14,068 nt of DNA from an uncultured Eubacteriales bacterium (GTDB lineage: Bacteria; Bacillota; Clostridia; Oscillospirales; CAG-272). The stretch lies in the NCBI GenBank assembly GCA_910586545.1, contig CAJUIQ010000036.1:1-14068 (forward strand), read 5' to 3'. The notes beneath the pieces were generated by a model that worked only from the letters and a program-made list of their open reading frames with translations, was not told the origin of the DNA and did not search any database. Each line of letters begins with the position of its first letter. The stretch's first letter is position 1. Positions 1 through 8,584 of this stretch are shown piece by piece. The translations under genes were made by a program, and so were the position numbers.

Positions 1-120
1 CAAGTTTTCCACAGCGTAATTGAGCTTTGTAAGCGTTCTGGACAGTTCGTAAATACCCTTACCAATGGCTATACCTGCAGTTGTAAGAGACAAAAAGCCT
101 ACAACGATGTCCCAAGTCAT
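1..120 (-). CDS. Small membrane protein, 5' part only (holin/lysis-module type, runs off window)
   Basis: Forty codons are visible, starting at ATG 120-118 and running off the left edge. The start overlaps the stop of the upstream gene as ATGA, so translation is probably coupled. The N-terminus MTWDIVVGFLSLTTAGIAIG contains one hydrophobic segment (about residues 5-22), followed by a basic and polar region (GKGIYELSRTLTKLN) that looks able to form a helix or coiled coil. In siphophages of Firmicutes the gene after the fibre and binding proteins is often a small membrane protein of the XhlA/holin-associated kind, placed just before the lysis genes. That role is inferred from position and general form; no family-specific motif is visible in this fragment. 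Confidence 0.6.
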   Translation of the reverse strand, partial: MTWDIVVGFLSLTTAGIAIGKGIYELSRTLTKLNYAVENL

Positions 121-713
121 TGCGGAGCCTCGTTCCAGCCGTGTACGCCAGGTTCCCATACATTGTTATCCACATCTGAAATCCAATACTTGTCCAAATG
201 GCACACCTTATCTCCCAGCATATACACATCGTGCGCACCTACAGGCTGCGCCCATGCCTGCCACTCTGCTCCGCGATCACCTACACGCGTCCAAAGGGAC
301 GCAGCAACCTCCGGAGTCCAGTCAATCTGAGACGTATGCTCTTGAACACAGCGATACAGACATTGCCGAAAGGCACAGATATCGCCTTTCTTATAATGCA
401 CAGAATGATTCCACTCAGCAAATAATTCTGCGTGCTCCATCACAGCAGCGTCATCCAAAATCTGTGCCTGTGCAAGAGCCACGAAAGTAAGAAACGCCGT
501 ATTCATCAGCTTCTTTGTATCTTCTTGCCAGATCAGCGTTACTGTGGGACGGTCTATTTGGGGACGACCGTCCACATGATAAATCTCTCCGTCTAAAATA
601 ACGCCCTGACCTTCGCTTTCGTCGCAGCATACAAACACGCCATTATCCTGCAGCTTTACCCACTGGAGCTGCTGCGCCATTTTTTCTTTTCCATCAATCC
701 ATGTATGATACAT
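117..713 (-). CDS. Phage carbohydrate-binding protein with two CBM5/12-like modules
   Basis: A 198-residue protein. I chose ATG 713 rather than the more upstream in-frame start because AAAGGAG lies just before it; the longer reading would overlap the fibre gene and has no ribosome site. Residues about 98-143 and 149-196 look like two tandem carbohydrate-binding modules of the CBM5/12 (chitin-binding ChtBD3) type: each has an early aromatic cluster (FAEWNHSVHYKKGD; EWQAWAQPVGAHDVYMLGDK), a central Cys or His with Tyr/Trp, and a late Trp-rich end (DWTPEVAASLWTRV; NNVWEPGVHGWNE). Residues 1-95 form a separate domain, probably for attachment to the tail tip or fibre. The likely role is binding cell-wall sugar during adsorption. 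It lies 20 bp after the fibre gene and overlaps the next gene by four bases. The family call rests on pattern recognition. Confidence 0.7.
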   Translation of the reverse strand: MYHTWIDGKEKMAQQLQWVKLQDNGVFVCCDESEGQGVILDGEIYHVDGRPQIDRPTVTLIWQEDTKKLMNTAFLTFVALAQAQILDDAAVMEHAELFAEWNHSVHYKKGDICAFRQCLYRCVQEHTSQIDWTPEVAASLWTRVGDRGAEWQAWAQPVGAHDVYMLGDKVCHLDKYWISDVDNNVWEPGVHGWNEAPQ

Positions 714-733
714 AATTTTCTCCTTTTCTTTAT

Positions 734-2806
734 TTAAACGCAAAAGCCGAAACATACGCCATGATACCCAGTTGCTCTAAATGTATCGGCTCCGCCGTAT
801 GCACGAATAAATGCATAATTGGAAGAGTTTGCTACAGCAGGAGAACGAGTCCACCAATCGCTGGGGCATTCCGCTCCATTAGACAAAAATTTTTTACGGC
901 TATTGTTATCTGTAAAAATCGGATACTTTGTTCCTTCTCCAGGAGCAGAAGCAGATGAAGCACCAATACATTCAATTTCAGAGAAAAGGAATAAGGATAC
1001 ATTGTCCGTGCGTATTGTTTGACTTGTAGAGCCAGCCGAAGTTTTCTTTTTTACCGGTTTGATCACAGCGCGCAGATCGACAGGCAGCATATTCCATAAA
1101 TCCTGTCTCATCCAATCGTATAGACATGTGTCTACAAAGCTTCCGCTGTTTCTTTCAGATGGATCCATTTGACGGTAACTGCACATAAGATTTTTTAGTC
1201 CAAAGGTAATACCCGCTTTTCCCGTTCCACTTGCCAAATCGTCATGAAGAAAATCATAAATCTGCAGCGTAAGTATTTGACCGTCGTCACAAGTGATATT
1301 TATTGTATCTCCTATCTTCCAATATTTAGACGCCATACCAGCGGAAGAAGCCTGCGCAATCTCCGACCAGCTGTTAAGAGACAAAACATTGAAATATCCC
1401 TGATATACTCCGCTGGTATTTGTCGGTGTGAACGTTCTTGTATAACCATTGCAGGTTACAGTATAGGTCTGTCCTGCCGTTACGGTGCCAACATTAATCT
1501 CTCCCCCCTGTGGTACTACATTAGAGTATCCGGTAAATCCGCTGCCTGCGATCGTAAAGGTTTTACCAACAAAATGTGTACCAAAAGATAAAGCCAATGT
1601 CGCGCTTCCTTTTTGAGAAGTAGGATTGAGCAGCTGCCATGCAGACCCGTCAAAGACAAACAAAGCCCGCATTTTTCCAGGAATCAAATCTGGATCCAGT
1701 GAACTGCTGCCATTATACTGAATTGAATATGGCCCAGTACTATTCACATTCAAGCTTCGTGTAGAAGCAGACGTGGCTGTCGCTGCATTTTGAAAAAGCA
1801 CCGTCACCATAACCCCAGGGCTCAAGGTAAACCCGCTTCCTACATTTACCGTTTTTGTAGCAGTAGAAGTAGCAGTGGAACAGGTACCATAAAAAGTGTC
1901 TTTGCCGGCTGTAGACATACTGTTCCAACGTGTCCGCTCCGCAGCAGTAATATGTACATCAGCGTTTTCCGTATGTACTTCCAGCGTTTGCTTCACCAAT
2001 GTACTGGACGGTGGAAGGCTGCCGTTCTGTGCAATATTCGTATTGTTGATTAGCGCACGTGTTTGAAGTGTATAGCTTTTGGTTGACGGTATATACCGTA
2101 CTACATACTCCGTTTCTGCTCCGCCGTCAAAAATATACTCATATCCCGCGTCAGTCTTCGCCTCTCTGCGGACCAGCGTATATACTTTTTCTCCGCTTTT
2201 TAAAATCACATTCGGTTCTCCCGATGCCTGATGGAGCGTTTGCAACGCAGTTACATTAGACGACTGATTTTCTGCGAACTGTAGCACTGTAGCAGGTTCC
2301 GCTTTCGCATTCCACTTGTTTCGATCCGCAGTAGTAATATGTACACCAGCGTTTCCCGTATGTGCTTCCAGCGTTTGCTTCACCAATGTGCTGGACGGCG
2401 GAAGACTGCCGTTCTGTGCAATATTCGTATTGTTGATTAGCGCACGTGTTTGAAGTGTATAGCTTTTGGTTGACGGTATATACCGTACTACATACTCCGT
2501 TTCTGCTCCGCCGTCAAAAATATACTCATATCCCGCGTCAGTCTTCGCCTCTCTGCGGACCAGCGTATATACTTTTTCTCCGCTTTTTAAAATCACATTC
2601 GGTTCTCCCGATGCCTGATGGAGCGTTTGCAACGCAGTTACATTAGATGACTGATTTTCTGCGAACTGCAAAACTGTAGCGGGTTCCGCCTTCGCATTCC
2701 ACCTTTTTCGTTCTGCATCTCCTACCAACGCAACGGTTCCTCGTGCATCCAACTGTAAAATCGCCTGTGCTCCATTTTGGGACAATTCTTTTACTTTTAT
2801 TGCCAT
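734..2806 (-). CDS. Tail fibre / receptor-binding protein with tandem duplicated module and C-type-lectin-like C-terminus
   Basis: A 690-residue fibre protein starting at ATG 2806, preceded by AGAGGAG. Residues 1-35 carry a short collar ending in ERKRWNAK. Two almost identical 129-residue modules follow (residues about 37-165 and 166-294), each closing with the phage-fibre signature of the form HIT-A-(D/E)R-x-x-WN. Residues about 305-405 form a beta-rich fibre domain (YGTCSTATSTATKTVNVGS through AWQLLNP), and residues 410-485 look Ig-like. From about 490 to 690 the protein resembles the DUF6273/C-type-lectin fold: WWTRSP near residue 650, a Gly/Ala/Tyr-rich variable stretch, and the final GVCFGFCV. 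Such ends are known receptor-binding faces in phages and are sometimes diversified by retroelements. It lies one base after the upstream tail gene, so it is probably coupled. Fibre assignment is firm; the receptor is unknown. Confidence 0.85.
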   Translation of the reverse strand: MAIKVKELSQNGAQAILQLDARGTVALVGDAERKRWNAKAEPATVLQFAENQSSNVTALQTLHQASGEPNVILKSGEKVYTLVRREAKTDAGYEYIFDGGAETEYVVRYIPSTKSYTLQTRALINNTNIAQNGSLPPSSTLVKQTLEAHTGNAGVHITTADRNKWNAKAEPATVLQFAENQSSNVTALQTLHQASGEPNVILKSGEKVYTLVRREAKTDAGYEYIFDGGAETEYVVRYIPSTKSYTLQTRALINNTNIAQNGSLPPSSTLVKQTLEVHTENADVHITAAERTRWNSMSTAGKDTFYGTCSTATSTATKTVNVGSGFTLSPGVMVTVLFQNAATATSASTRSLNVNSTGPYSIQYNGSSSLDPDLIPGKMRALFVFDGSAWQLLNPTSQKGSATLALSFGTHFVGKTFTIAGSGFTGYSNVVPQGGEINVGTVTAGQTYTVTCNGYTRTFTPTNTSGVYQGYFNVLSLNSWSEIAQASSAGMASKYWKIGDTINITCDDGQILTLQIYDFLHDDLASGTGKAGITFGLKNLMCSYRQMDPSERNSGSFVDTCLYDWMRQDLWNMLPVDLRAVIKPVKKKTSAGSTSQTIRTDNVSLFLFSEIECIGASSASAPGEGTKYPIFTDNNSRKKFLSNGAECPSDWWTRSPAVANSSNYAFIRAYGGADTFRATGYHGVCFGFCV
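1928..2701 (-). repeat. Two tandem 387-bp direct repeats inside the fibre gene
   Basis: Copy 1 is 2315-2701 and copy 2 is 1928-2314, a period of exactly 387 bp (129 codons), so the reading frame is kept. A central block of 242 bp is identical between copies (2019-2260 and 2406-2647). Differences cluster at the edges: for example 2003 a/g, 2012 t/c, 2018 g/a, 2261 c/t, and several changes near 1950-1970. Each copy encodes one HIT-A-x-R-x-x-WN terminated fibre module. Silent identity over 242 bp points to recent duplication or ongoing homogenisation rather than old protein-level repetition. Confidence 0.95.
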
Positions 2807-2807
2807 T

Positions 2808-4412
2808 TCATTTCTCCTCTCTTATTATACATAAATGCTGCAATTCATTATTGATACGTATCGCCAAAATTTCTCCCGCAAGAGACAAAGTATACAGATT
2901 GTACTTGCCCTCATCAACGAACGACTTCATAACCGCACAAAACTGAATCCATCGATTGATGTCCTCTCGTATCGGAGTCGATTCATGAAATTCTTTATGC
3001 TCCACGTAGTATGGATTGGTCCAGTCTATGATTTGGTTGACTCTGTCAATGTTGCGCTCCAGAGCATTAATTTTTATCTTGATTTCTCGTATATTGGTAC
3101 CATATCCTCCAGAAAAATCAATATCTTCTAAGGGCTCCAGACTTTCGTCTCCAAAAACCTCTGCAAAACGATTCCATATATAGCAAAGATTGGTTTGGAT
3201 TGCGGCAGGAATTCGGTAATCCCATCGGCATCCCTGAGGCAAAGAAAACATCTCATTCCATACCGATGTTTCTTCTACTTTTACTTTACAAATATATTTT
3301 GTGTTTTCAAACGCATTATTTGTCTGAATTATGATAGTCGCTTCTCCAATACTAACTCCAGTTACCGCTCCAGTGTCTGTTACCACGGCTACGTCTGTAT
3401 TACTGCTAGAAAATAATAGCTCTTTGCGACTAGCCGTTTCCGGATATACAGAACAAATGATATTACTGGTTCCATTTACAGGAAGGTGTATCTGCGGGTT
3501 GATGACGTACACACATTTTATACCCTCTTCTACATCAATGGTCACAAATGTTTCTGCCCCTCCGCCGTCTGCTGCGCAAATATGGATACGGCATGTTCCT
3601 GCAGAAACGGCATGCACGATTCCATCCCGTGAAACAGTAGCTACTTTGGGGTTGCTACTGGTATACAATAGCTCCTGAATACTGACGATTTCCGGAGATG
3701 TCTTCACACGCAGCTGTGTCGTCATACCTTTTTGTAAATAATCCGTTTCCCGAGCAGTAATAGACTCTATATATATCGGCTTCGTTGTAAAAATTTCTTT
3801 CACTGTTTTGGTAGCAATACCGTTTGAGGCTATTGCCTGAAACGTTGCTACATACTGCGTATTAGGCTTCAGATTATGAAAAGTCGCATTATCTTCTTTA
3901 GTCCTTATCTTAATATTGTTTACGGTGAATATATATTCCTTGATTCCACGAGCGTGGCTGGCTTTCATAGTAAGGAGTGCTGTGTCCTGACCTATCTCCG
4001 CCACTTGCCTATATTCCAACACAGGCGGGTCCTGGGGAATCGGATCCAAGACCACCTCCTCTTCTGCTGTTATTTTATCTGATCCCACAAGCCAGACAGC
4101 AGACAATTTTACCGTTCTTGTACCGTCGGGTTTGTGCGGGATTCCTTTCCACACCCAGCGGGTCAAATATTTATTCTTAGTGCCGGAACTGCCGCCAAAG
4201 TTATCATAAAAAGCCTCCGTCTTTACTGTGTTTGGCTCTCCAAATTCCGCAAGATCAACCGTTATTTCTCCTGCCATCATCCCCGTATTTATCCTGTACC
4301 GACAATATACTGTCAGAGCCACATCACTGGTATTTTTCTCATTGTCGGCTTTTGAATCCCACACACAATATAACTTGTGATCACCTACGCCTTCAAAATA
4401 TCCACTTGCCAT
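2808..4412 (-). CDS. Phage tail/baseplate protein with FnIII and two bacterial Ig-like (BIG2) domains
   Basis: A 534-residue protein starting at ATG 4412 with a moderate site (AGGTGAG). Residues 1-125 are a beta-rich N-terminal domain of the kind that begins siphophage upper-baseplate proteins (similar in flavour to DUF859). Residues about 129-212 are fibronectin type III-like (LKPNTQYVATFQAIASNG is the typical strand pair). Residues about 213-296 and 298-382 are two BIG2-type Ig-like domains, each with the hallmark TSSNPKVATVSRDGIVHAVS or SSSNTDVAVVTDTGAVTGVS pattern. Residues 383-534 are mainly alpha-helical and Trp-rich, without a recognised family. The gene lies five bases after the hub gene and one base before the fibre gene. 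It probably links the hub to the fibre or adds weak binding to the cell surface. Confidence 0.7.
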   Translation of the reverse strand: MASGYFEGVGDHKLYCVWDSKADNEKNTSDVALTVYCRYRINTGMMAGEITVDLAEFGEPNTVKTEAFYDNFGGSSGTKNKYLTRWVWKGIPHKPDGTRTVKLSAVWLVGSDKITAEEEVVLDPIPQDPPVLEYRQVAEIGQDTALLTMKASHARGIKEYIFTVNNIKIRTKEDNATFHNLKPNTQYVATFQAIASNGIATKTVKEIFTTKPIYIESITARETDYLQKGMTTQLRVKTSPEIVSIQELLYTSSNPKVATVSRDGIVHAVSAGTCRIHICAADGGGAETFVTIDVEEGIKCVYVINPQIHLPVNGTSNIICSVYPETASRKELLFSSSNTDVAVVTDTGAVTGVSIGEATIIIQTNNAFENTKYICKVKVEETSVWNEMFSLPQGCRWDYRIPAAIQTNLCYIWNRFAEVFGDESLEPLEDIDFSGGYGTNIREIKIKINALERNIDRVNQIIDWTNPYYVEHKEFHESTPIREDINRWIQFCAVMKSFVDEGKYNLYTLSLAGEILAIRINNELQHLCIIREEK

Positions 4413-4417
4413 TTATC

Positions 4418-5983
4418 TCACCTGCCTTCTACCAATTTGTATGTTCCATCTGCAACAAGCTTGTCTCCTTCCAGATGGAGCGTCCGCTGTACGAGAAACA
4501 CGTCTTTTCCATTGATCAAGATTCGGTCGCCAGGGTGAATATCACTGTCCATTACAGATTTTGCCTTGTAAAACTCTGAATGGAAATAATACTTAGCATA
4601 CAGATCCCGCAGTGTGTTGAAATGCTTGTATGCCGAGTCTGCATCCACTTTAGTTACGCACATGGCGCTCGCATCCAGTACCAGCTCCGCCGCGCTTCCG
4701 GAATATGCCGTATTTTTCAAAGGCTCCGTTATTACATATTCTTTCTTATCAGATTCCTTATACTTGATCGCCAAAGTACGATACGGCTCCCGCATCTCCG
4801 TGCTGTCACCGCTGAACACCTGCACCTCCGGAATGATTTTCGGCCGGCTTATCCTTTGGGCAGTTGGAACAACCGGGGGCGCTTCCAGCGCGTCCCTCGT
4901 AGATTTAATTAAAATCCCATCGGAACGGCTGGTATCCACATATGCTCCAGCAGAAAGACACAGCACAGTAAGCGCTTCTCTTTTCGTCATCTCTTTATCA
5001 ATGGATCCACTAATCTGCTTATCTAAAATAGATGCGTCAGACTCCAAATCCAAAACAACAGCAGACGGTCCTGTATCCTCTCCATCGGACAAAATCTTCT
5101 CCACCCAATCGGCCAATGTCATGCCTGTAGAAGATATGGACTTTATTTTAGACTTGTCCAGCTTGGATAGAATATCGTTTCCGGTTATGGATACTCGCTG
5201 CCCCTGCATTTTCAAATCCGTTACATAATGCTTTGCAATCCGTTCTCCGCCATACCAAATTTCAAAATCCTGCTGTTCTTGGAAGGTTGCTTCCGGATCC
5301 GCCCAAAGCACCACGCTGCTGGTATTGACCTGCAGTTGATCTGCCACCAGATTTACATTCTCCGTTACAGAAGCAGAAAGAACCACATCCCCTTCATATA
5401 CTTCCTCATGACCGTAATCGATTCGGTACAGCCGGGCCCATCTGTGACCGAAAGACCACTTTTTAAAGATAATATCCAACTGTATATATCCCTCTACCTT
5501 CTTTTTGCAGAAAAATACGTTGCTGTCCGGATAAAACGTATCCGTCACTGTTTTCTCTTTTCCTCCTGGAGCAACTGCTAAATGCCAGATTAACTCTACC
5601 TCGGTGGCATACTCCTCTTCTATAGGAGAAAAATATAACGTAATTCCGTCAGATGTAATCGGAAATTTTGTCCTTCCTTCCTCCATATCATACATACGAA
5701 CTGTAAGAACAGGATAATCATCCCTCCAACCAAATTCGCCAGTTCTGTCACACATGACCTCGCTGATATAGCCCACGCTTTCCGTTATATCGTCTCCTAG
5801 ACAGTAAAACGGATATCCTACATCGCTGCACATATATTGCTCCTCAAAGGAAGCCAGCCGCCGGGGCATGCTGTCGTCCTGTAAATCTTTTAGCCGGGCA
5901 AAGGGGCTTATACTATTGCTCGAGATAATAGTACTTTTTTTATCAATAAGCGCATAGTTTTTATAAATGATCTTTGCACCCAT
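4418..5983 (-). CDS. Phage tail tip / baseplate hub-like protein
   Basis: A 521-residue protein starting at ATG 5983, with AAGGAGGTAAGGC just upstream, a strong ribosome site. It lies between a small tail-tip protein and an Ig-domain protein, the usual place of the tail-associated hub (gp27-like or Tal-like) protein. The C-terminal part (HPGDRILINGKDVFLVQRTL and the closing DGTYKLVEGR) has the look of the hub OB/beta-barrel end in phage tail proteins, and residues about 295-400 contain a compact helix-strand domain (EALTVLCLSAGAYVDTSRSDG). There is no visible peptidase or lysozyme motif, so if it is the hub it lacks the wall-degrading extension found in many Tal proteins. The role is inferred mostly from gene order. 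Confidence 0.6.
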   Translation of the reverse strand: MGAKIIYKNYALIDKKSTIISSNSISPFARLKDLQDDSMPRRLASFEEQYMCSDVGYPFYCLGDDITESVGYISEVMCDRTGEFGWRDDYPVLTVRMYDMEEGRTKFPITSDGITLYFSPIEEEYATEVELIWHLAVAPGGKEKTVTDTFYPDSNVFFCKKKVEGYIQLDIIFKKWSFGHRWARLYRIDYGHEEVYEGDVVLSASVTENVNLVADQLQVNTSSVVLWADPEATFQEQQDFEIWYGGERIAKHYVTDLKMQGQRVSITGNDILSKLDKSKIKSISSTGMTLADWVEKILSDGEDTGPSAVVLDLESDASILDKQISGSIDKEMTKREALTVLCLSAGAYVDTSRSDGILIKSTRDALEAPPVVPTAQRISRPKIIPEVQVFSGDSTEMREPYRTLAIKYKESDKKEYVITEPLKNTAYSGSAAELVLDASAMCVTKVDADSAYKHFNTLRDLYAKYYFHSEFYKAKSVMDSDIHPGDRILINGKDVFLVQRTLHLEGDKLVADGTYKLVEGR

Positions 5984-5988
5984 GGGCC

Positions 5989-6363
5989 TTACCTCCTTTT
6001 GGCAGCCTGCGGTACAATCTCAAAGGACAGGTCAAACCAATAATTTTCACCGTTCCGTATGAACCCAAGAGTATCCGATACGCTGGTTATGTACCCAATA
6101 AACGTATAGGTAGTTTGTCCGTAAGGCATTTCAAAAATATGAAACTCGTCCGGCGACGTAAGAATTTCATACAGCGCGTCGTACTGATCCGGATGGAGCG
6201 CTGAAGTCTGCAGCTGCACCGTATAGTTGTAAAACGAGCCGATTACCGACCGAATCGCCGTACCAGTAGTGGTGCTGCGGGCCGTTTCCCGCTCCTGGGC
6301 CGCAAACTTTCTGGACAGGGCTGTGACGCCCACGTCAAACTCCGTATTGTCGATTTTAAACAT
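5989..6363 (-). CDS. Small tail-tip protein (distal-tail-like position)
   Basis: A 124-residue protein. ATG 6363 is preferred over an in-frame TTG at 6369: AGGAGG lies nine bases before the ATG but only three before the TTG. The ATG overlaps the stop of the tape measure gene as TAATG, a classic re-initiation junction. The protein begins MFKIDNTEFDVGVTALSRKF, is rich in beta-strand pattern (FYNYTVQLQTS, FEMPYGQTTYTFIGYITSVS) and ends in basic residues. Position directly after the tape measure protein suggests a distal-tail or baseplate-wedge role that joins tail tube to hub. It is much shorter than usual Dit proteins (roughly 200-300 residues), so it may be the N-terminal ring domain alone or a different adaptor. 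Confidence 0.65.
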   Translation of the reverse strand: MFKIDNTEFDVGVTALSRKFAAQERETARSTTTGTAIRSVIGSFYNYTVQLQTSALHPDQYDALYEILTSPDEFHIFEMPYGQTTYTFIGYITSVSDTLGFIRNGENYWFDLSFEIVPQAAKRR

Positions 6364-7733
6364 TACCAAACACCTCCTGTAGCAAGGCGAACGCCCCGCT
6401 CTGCTTTCACCGTTTCCATCATATCAAAGAGCACGTTTTCCCGCACCTTTGCCTCTACGTTCAAATAGATGGGCTGCTGGGTCTGCTCCGCGTTTGCACG
6501 GCGCACCGCATTGTATACGCCTCCGGATACCGCCGCTACAATCTGGTCGTTGTTCATGACTACATTTCGGCTTCCGAAGGATCCTACAAACTCCGGTCCC
6601 GCTTCTCTCGCAACAAACAGCTCACCGTATCCCGGTATACCCCCTTCGGCTAGACGGTAAGGCATGGTTAAGCCTTGTACCTTTCCCAAATTTCCAGAAT
6701 TCTGCGTTTCTTTCTCAAGATTTTCGACTATCTCTTGATCGATGTCTTTGAAAGCTTCGATTAATTTATTCTTGACATAATCTCCTCCAAACCATCCGGC
6801 TATACCGCCTAAAAGTCCGAATTCTTTATATCCTAGATATGTAATAAAAGCCTGTACAGCCAAACCTATGATATTTACTATTTTAGATAAACTTCCTCGC
6901 GCATCCATATAAAAATCTTTAGCAAATTTTAATGTGCTTGTTTTCACAGTATCTAAAATTTCTGTAACTGTCTCATTTAACAATCTCTTCAGTTCCGCCC
7001 AATCTTTGTCCAGATACTCATTAAAAGTTTTAATTAATTTCTCTATAGGCTCGAACTTCTTTATAATCTCGTCTTTAGTCTCATAAAATATTCTTTTTGC
7101 TTCATCATAAATAGGCCGAACAGTTTCGCCCCATATTGCCGTGATAGTTTCTTTCACTAATATAAACGTTTCACCAATAAGCTCTTTTAATTCATATACT
7201 GCTGTCTGAATTGTTTCCTGAATATATGGCGTTAACTGATCATGTAAAACAGCAGAAACATTTTCTTGAATAAAAATGGTCAGCGCGCTAAGCGTTGTAT
7301 TCAGAGTTTTCATTATAAACGGCATCAATTGTTCGTTTAACGAAAAGGATATTGTATTTTGTATAAACATACTAAGAGCAGAAAGTGTGCTTATAAGCAA
7401 CGTATTCCATAACGAGGATATGAAGCCATACATATCGTTTAAAAATATTGGATTAATTTCTTGCCATAAATTTATTAATCCTTCTGTTACCATTTGAAAC
7501 TTCTCTCCAAGTATTTCATTCCAAGCGATTGAAAGATTTTCTCCTAACTTGCCCAAAGTGCTTGTCGCAGCCTCAACAATTGGATTGGTAAGGTTCGTAA
7601 GATTTGCCCCAACCGCCGTCACTACATTTGTTATTTCCGTCTGCAAAGTTGTAGATGCAGCAACCAATTGTTCCGATGCCGCAGATAATTCTCTACCAAT
7701 AAGCTGTAGTGTTTTATCCATATTTACTGGCAT
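6363..7733 (-). CDS. Short, chimeric phage tape measure protein
   Basis: A 456-residue protein starting at ATG 7733 behind AAGAAGGG. Nearly all of residues 1-345 is predicted helix, with two 31-residue repeats beginning TLSALSMFIQ (116) and TLSALTIFIQ (147) and regularly spaced Trp (WNE, WQE, WNT, WGE). Hydrophobic stretches lie near 110-130 and 284-317. From about residue 352 the classic C-terminus of clostridial tape measure proteins appears (LAEGGIPGYGELFVAREAGP, then SGGVYNAVRRAN). Family members are usually 700-1500 residues or longer, so this is unusually short. Base composition changes at about 6680: hand counts give roughly 48-63% GC in the conserved end and 23-33% in the body. I infer that a new AT-rich body was joined to an old C-terminus. 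It should set tail length and guide DNA release if the particle is functional. Confidence 0.8.
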   Translation of the reverse strand: MPVNMDKTLQLIGRELSAASEQLVAASTTLQTEITNVVTAVGANLTNLTNPIVEAATSTLGKLGENLSIAWNEILGEKFQMVTEGLINLWQEINPIFLNDMYGFISSLWNTLLISTLSALSMFIQNTISFSLNEQLMPFIMKTLNTTLSALTIFIQENVSAVLHDQLTPYIQETIQTAVYELKELIGETFILVKETITAIWGETVRPIYDEAKRIFYETKDEIIKKFEPIEKLIKTFNEYLDKDWAELKRLLNETVTEILDTVKTSTLKFAKDFYMDARGSLSKIVNIIGLAVQAFITYLGYKEFGLLGGIAGWFGGDYVKNKLIEAFKDIDQEIVENLEKETQNSGNLGKVQGLTMPYRLAEGGIPGYGELFVAREAGPEFVGSFGSRNVVMNNDQIVAAVSGGVYNAVRRANAEQTQQPIYLNVEAKVRENVLFDMMETVKAERGVRLATGGVW

Positions 7734-7761
7734 ATATTTTCCCTTCTTTTTTAGATTTTGA

Positions 7762-7789
7762 TTGACTTTTTTTTTAATTTTATTATAAT
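7762..7789 (+). promoter_or_regulatory. Sigma-A type promoter for the first lipoprotein gene
   Basis: TTGACT at 7762-7767 and a perfect TATAAT at 7784-7789 are separated by 16 bases, in an AT-rich tract. Transcription would start near 7796, about 55 bases before the lipoprotein ATG. The gene can therefore be expressed independently of the opposing tail operon. Confidence 0.75.
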
Positions 7790-7852
7790 TAAGTTAGTAT
7801 CTTTTCACATCCTTTCCAATAAGTTCTTTTTTAGTAGAAAGTAGGTATCATA

Positions 7853-8476
7853 ATGAAAAAATATGTAATTATAGGATTCATAATGGCTATGTTTGTGTGC
7901 GTTGTTACAGGATGTACGAGATTGACAAATCCTTTTTTTCAGAAAGACAAATTAACTACAGAAATAACGACCGTTCCTCCACCCGATTCTACCACGGTAA
8001 CTACCACTGAACCGGGTGTTGGTACAGTAGAGAACCCTGTTGGGCTAAATGAGACATTTTATATTGAATATTCCACTTCTTCTAAGCATTATATAGAAGA
8101 GCTTACATTAACAGAAGTTATACGAGGACAGTCGGCATCTGATTTAATATACCAGGCGTCAAAATATCCGTTATACGAAGCCAACGAAAATGAGGAATAT
8201 ATATTGCTAAAATTTCATGCGGGCTATGTTAGCATAGAAAATTTTATAAATCCATTGGGCTTCTATTCTATCAAAATTCTCCAAGAAGATGGTACTTGTT
8301 GTGATTCCTACAGCAGTAAAGGGATTGAGGATCTCTTAAATATTCGATATCATTTAGATGTAGACTTCGCTGTACCCGGCAGTACAGATGTTTATGCTTT
8401 ATTTATTGTGCCAAAAAATCAAGCCAAATTAGCGATGTATAACGACCATCCCAAAATATATTTTTCTCTTGAATAA
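7853..8476 (+). CDS. Secreted lipoprotein, first of a divergent pair inside the tail operon
   Basis: A 207-residue protein with a type II signal peptide: MKKY, a hydrophobic core, then the lipobox VTGC with Cys21 as the lipidated residue. Residues about 34-58 form a Thr/Pro-rich linker (TTVPPPDSTTVTTTEPG), as in surface lipoproteins of Gram-positives. After GTVENPVGLNE the rest is a beta-rich globular domain resembling the DUF4352-type Ig-like fold often found in such lipoproteins, ending in IYFSLE. The ribosome site (AAGTAGG) is weak. It has its own promoter and terminator and runs against the phage tail genes, the usual layout of a prophage moron. The product should sit on the outer face of the membrane. 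Function is not recognised; superinfection exclusion, self-protection or fitness effects are inferences from location. Confidence 0.85.
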   Translation: MKKYVIIGFIMAMFVCVVTGCTRLTNPFFQKDKLTTEITTVPPPDSTTVTTTEPGVGTVENPVGLNETFYIEYSTSSKHYIEELTLTEVIRGQSASDLIYQASKYPLYEANENEEYILLKFHAGYVSIENFINPLGFYSIKILQEDGTCCDSYSSKGIEDLLNIRYHLDVDFAVPGSTDVYALFIVPKNQAKLAMYNDHPKIYFSLE

Positions 8477-8537
8477 TATTGAACTCAAAAGCAAAGCACA
8501 AGCAGGCTTAAAGTAAACACAAAAATTTAACTATTTC

Positions 8538-8566
8538 AAGCTGCACCATTGTGCAGCTTTTCTTTT
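8538..8566 (+). terminator. Rho-independent terminator after first lipoprotein gene
   Basis: Nine-base perfect stem (8538-8546 with 8551-8559, core AGCTGCAC/GTGCAGCT), loop CATT, then TTTTCTTTT. It has no T-run on the minus side, so leftward tail transcription should pass. Confidence 0.9.
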
Positions 8567-8584
8567 ATCTCCTCCTTTCTTAGC

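Noticed and set aside
7741..7850. A minus-strand promoter for the tape measure gene (TATAAT on the minus strand within the lipoprotein promoter region)
   Set aside because: The -10 lies in a nearly symmetric TTATAATT and the best -35 is only GTGAAA with 15-base spacing. Possible but not supportable.
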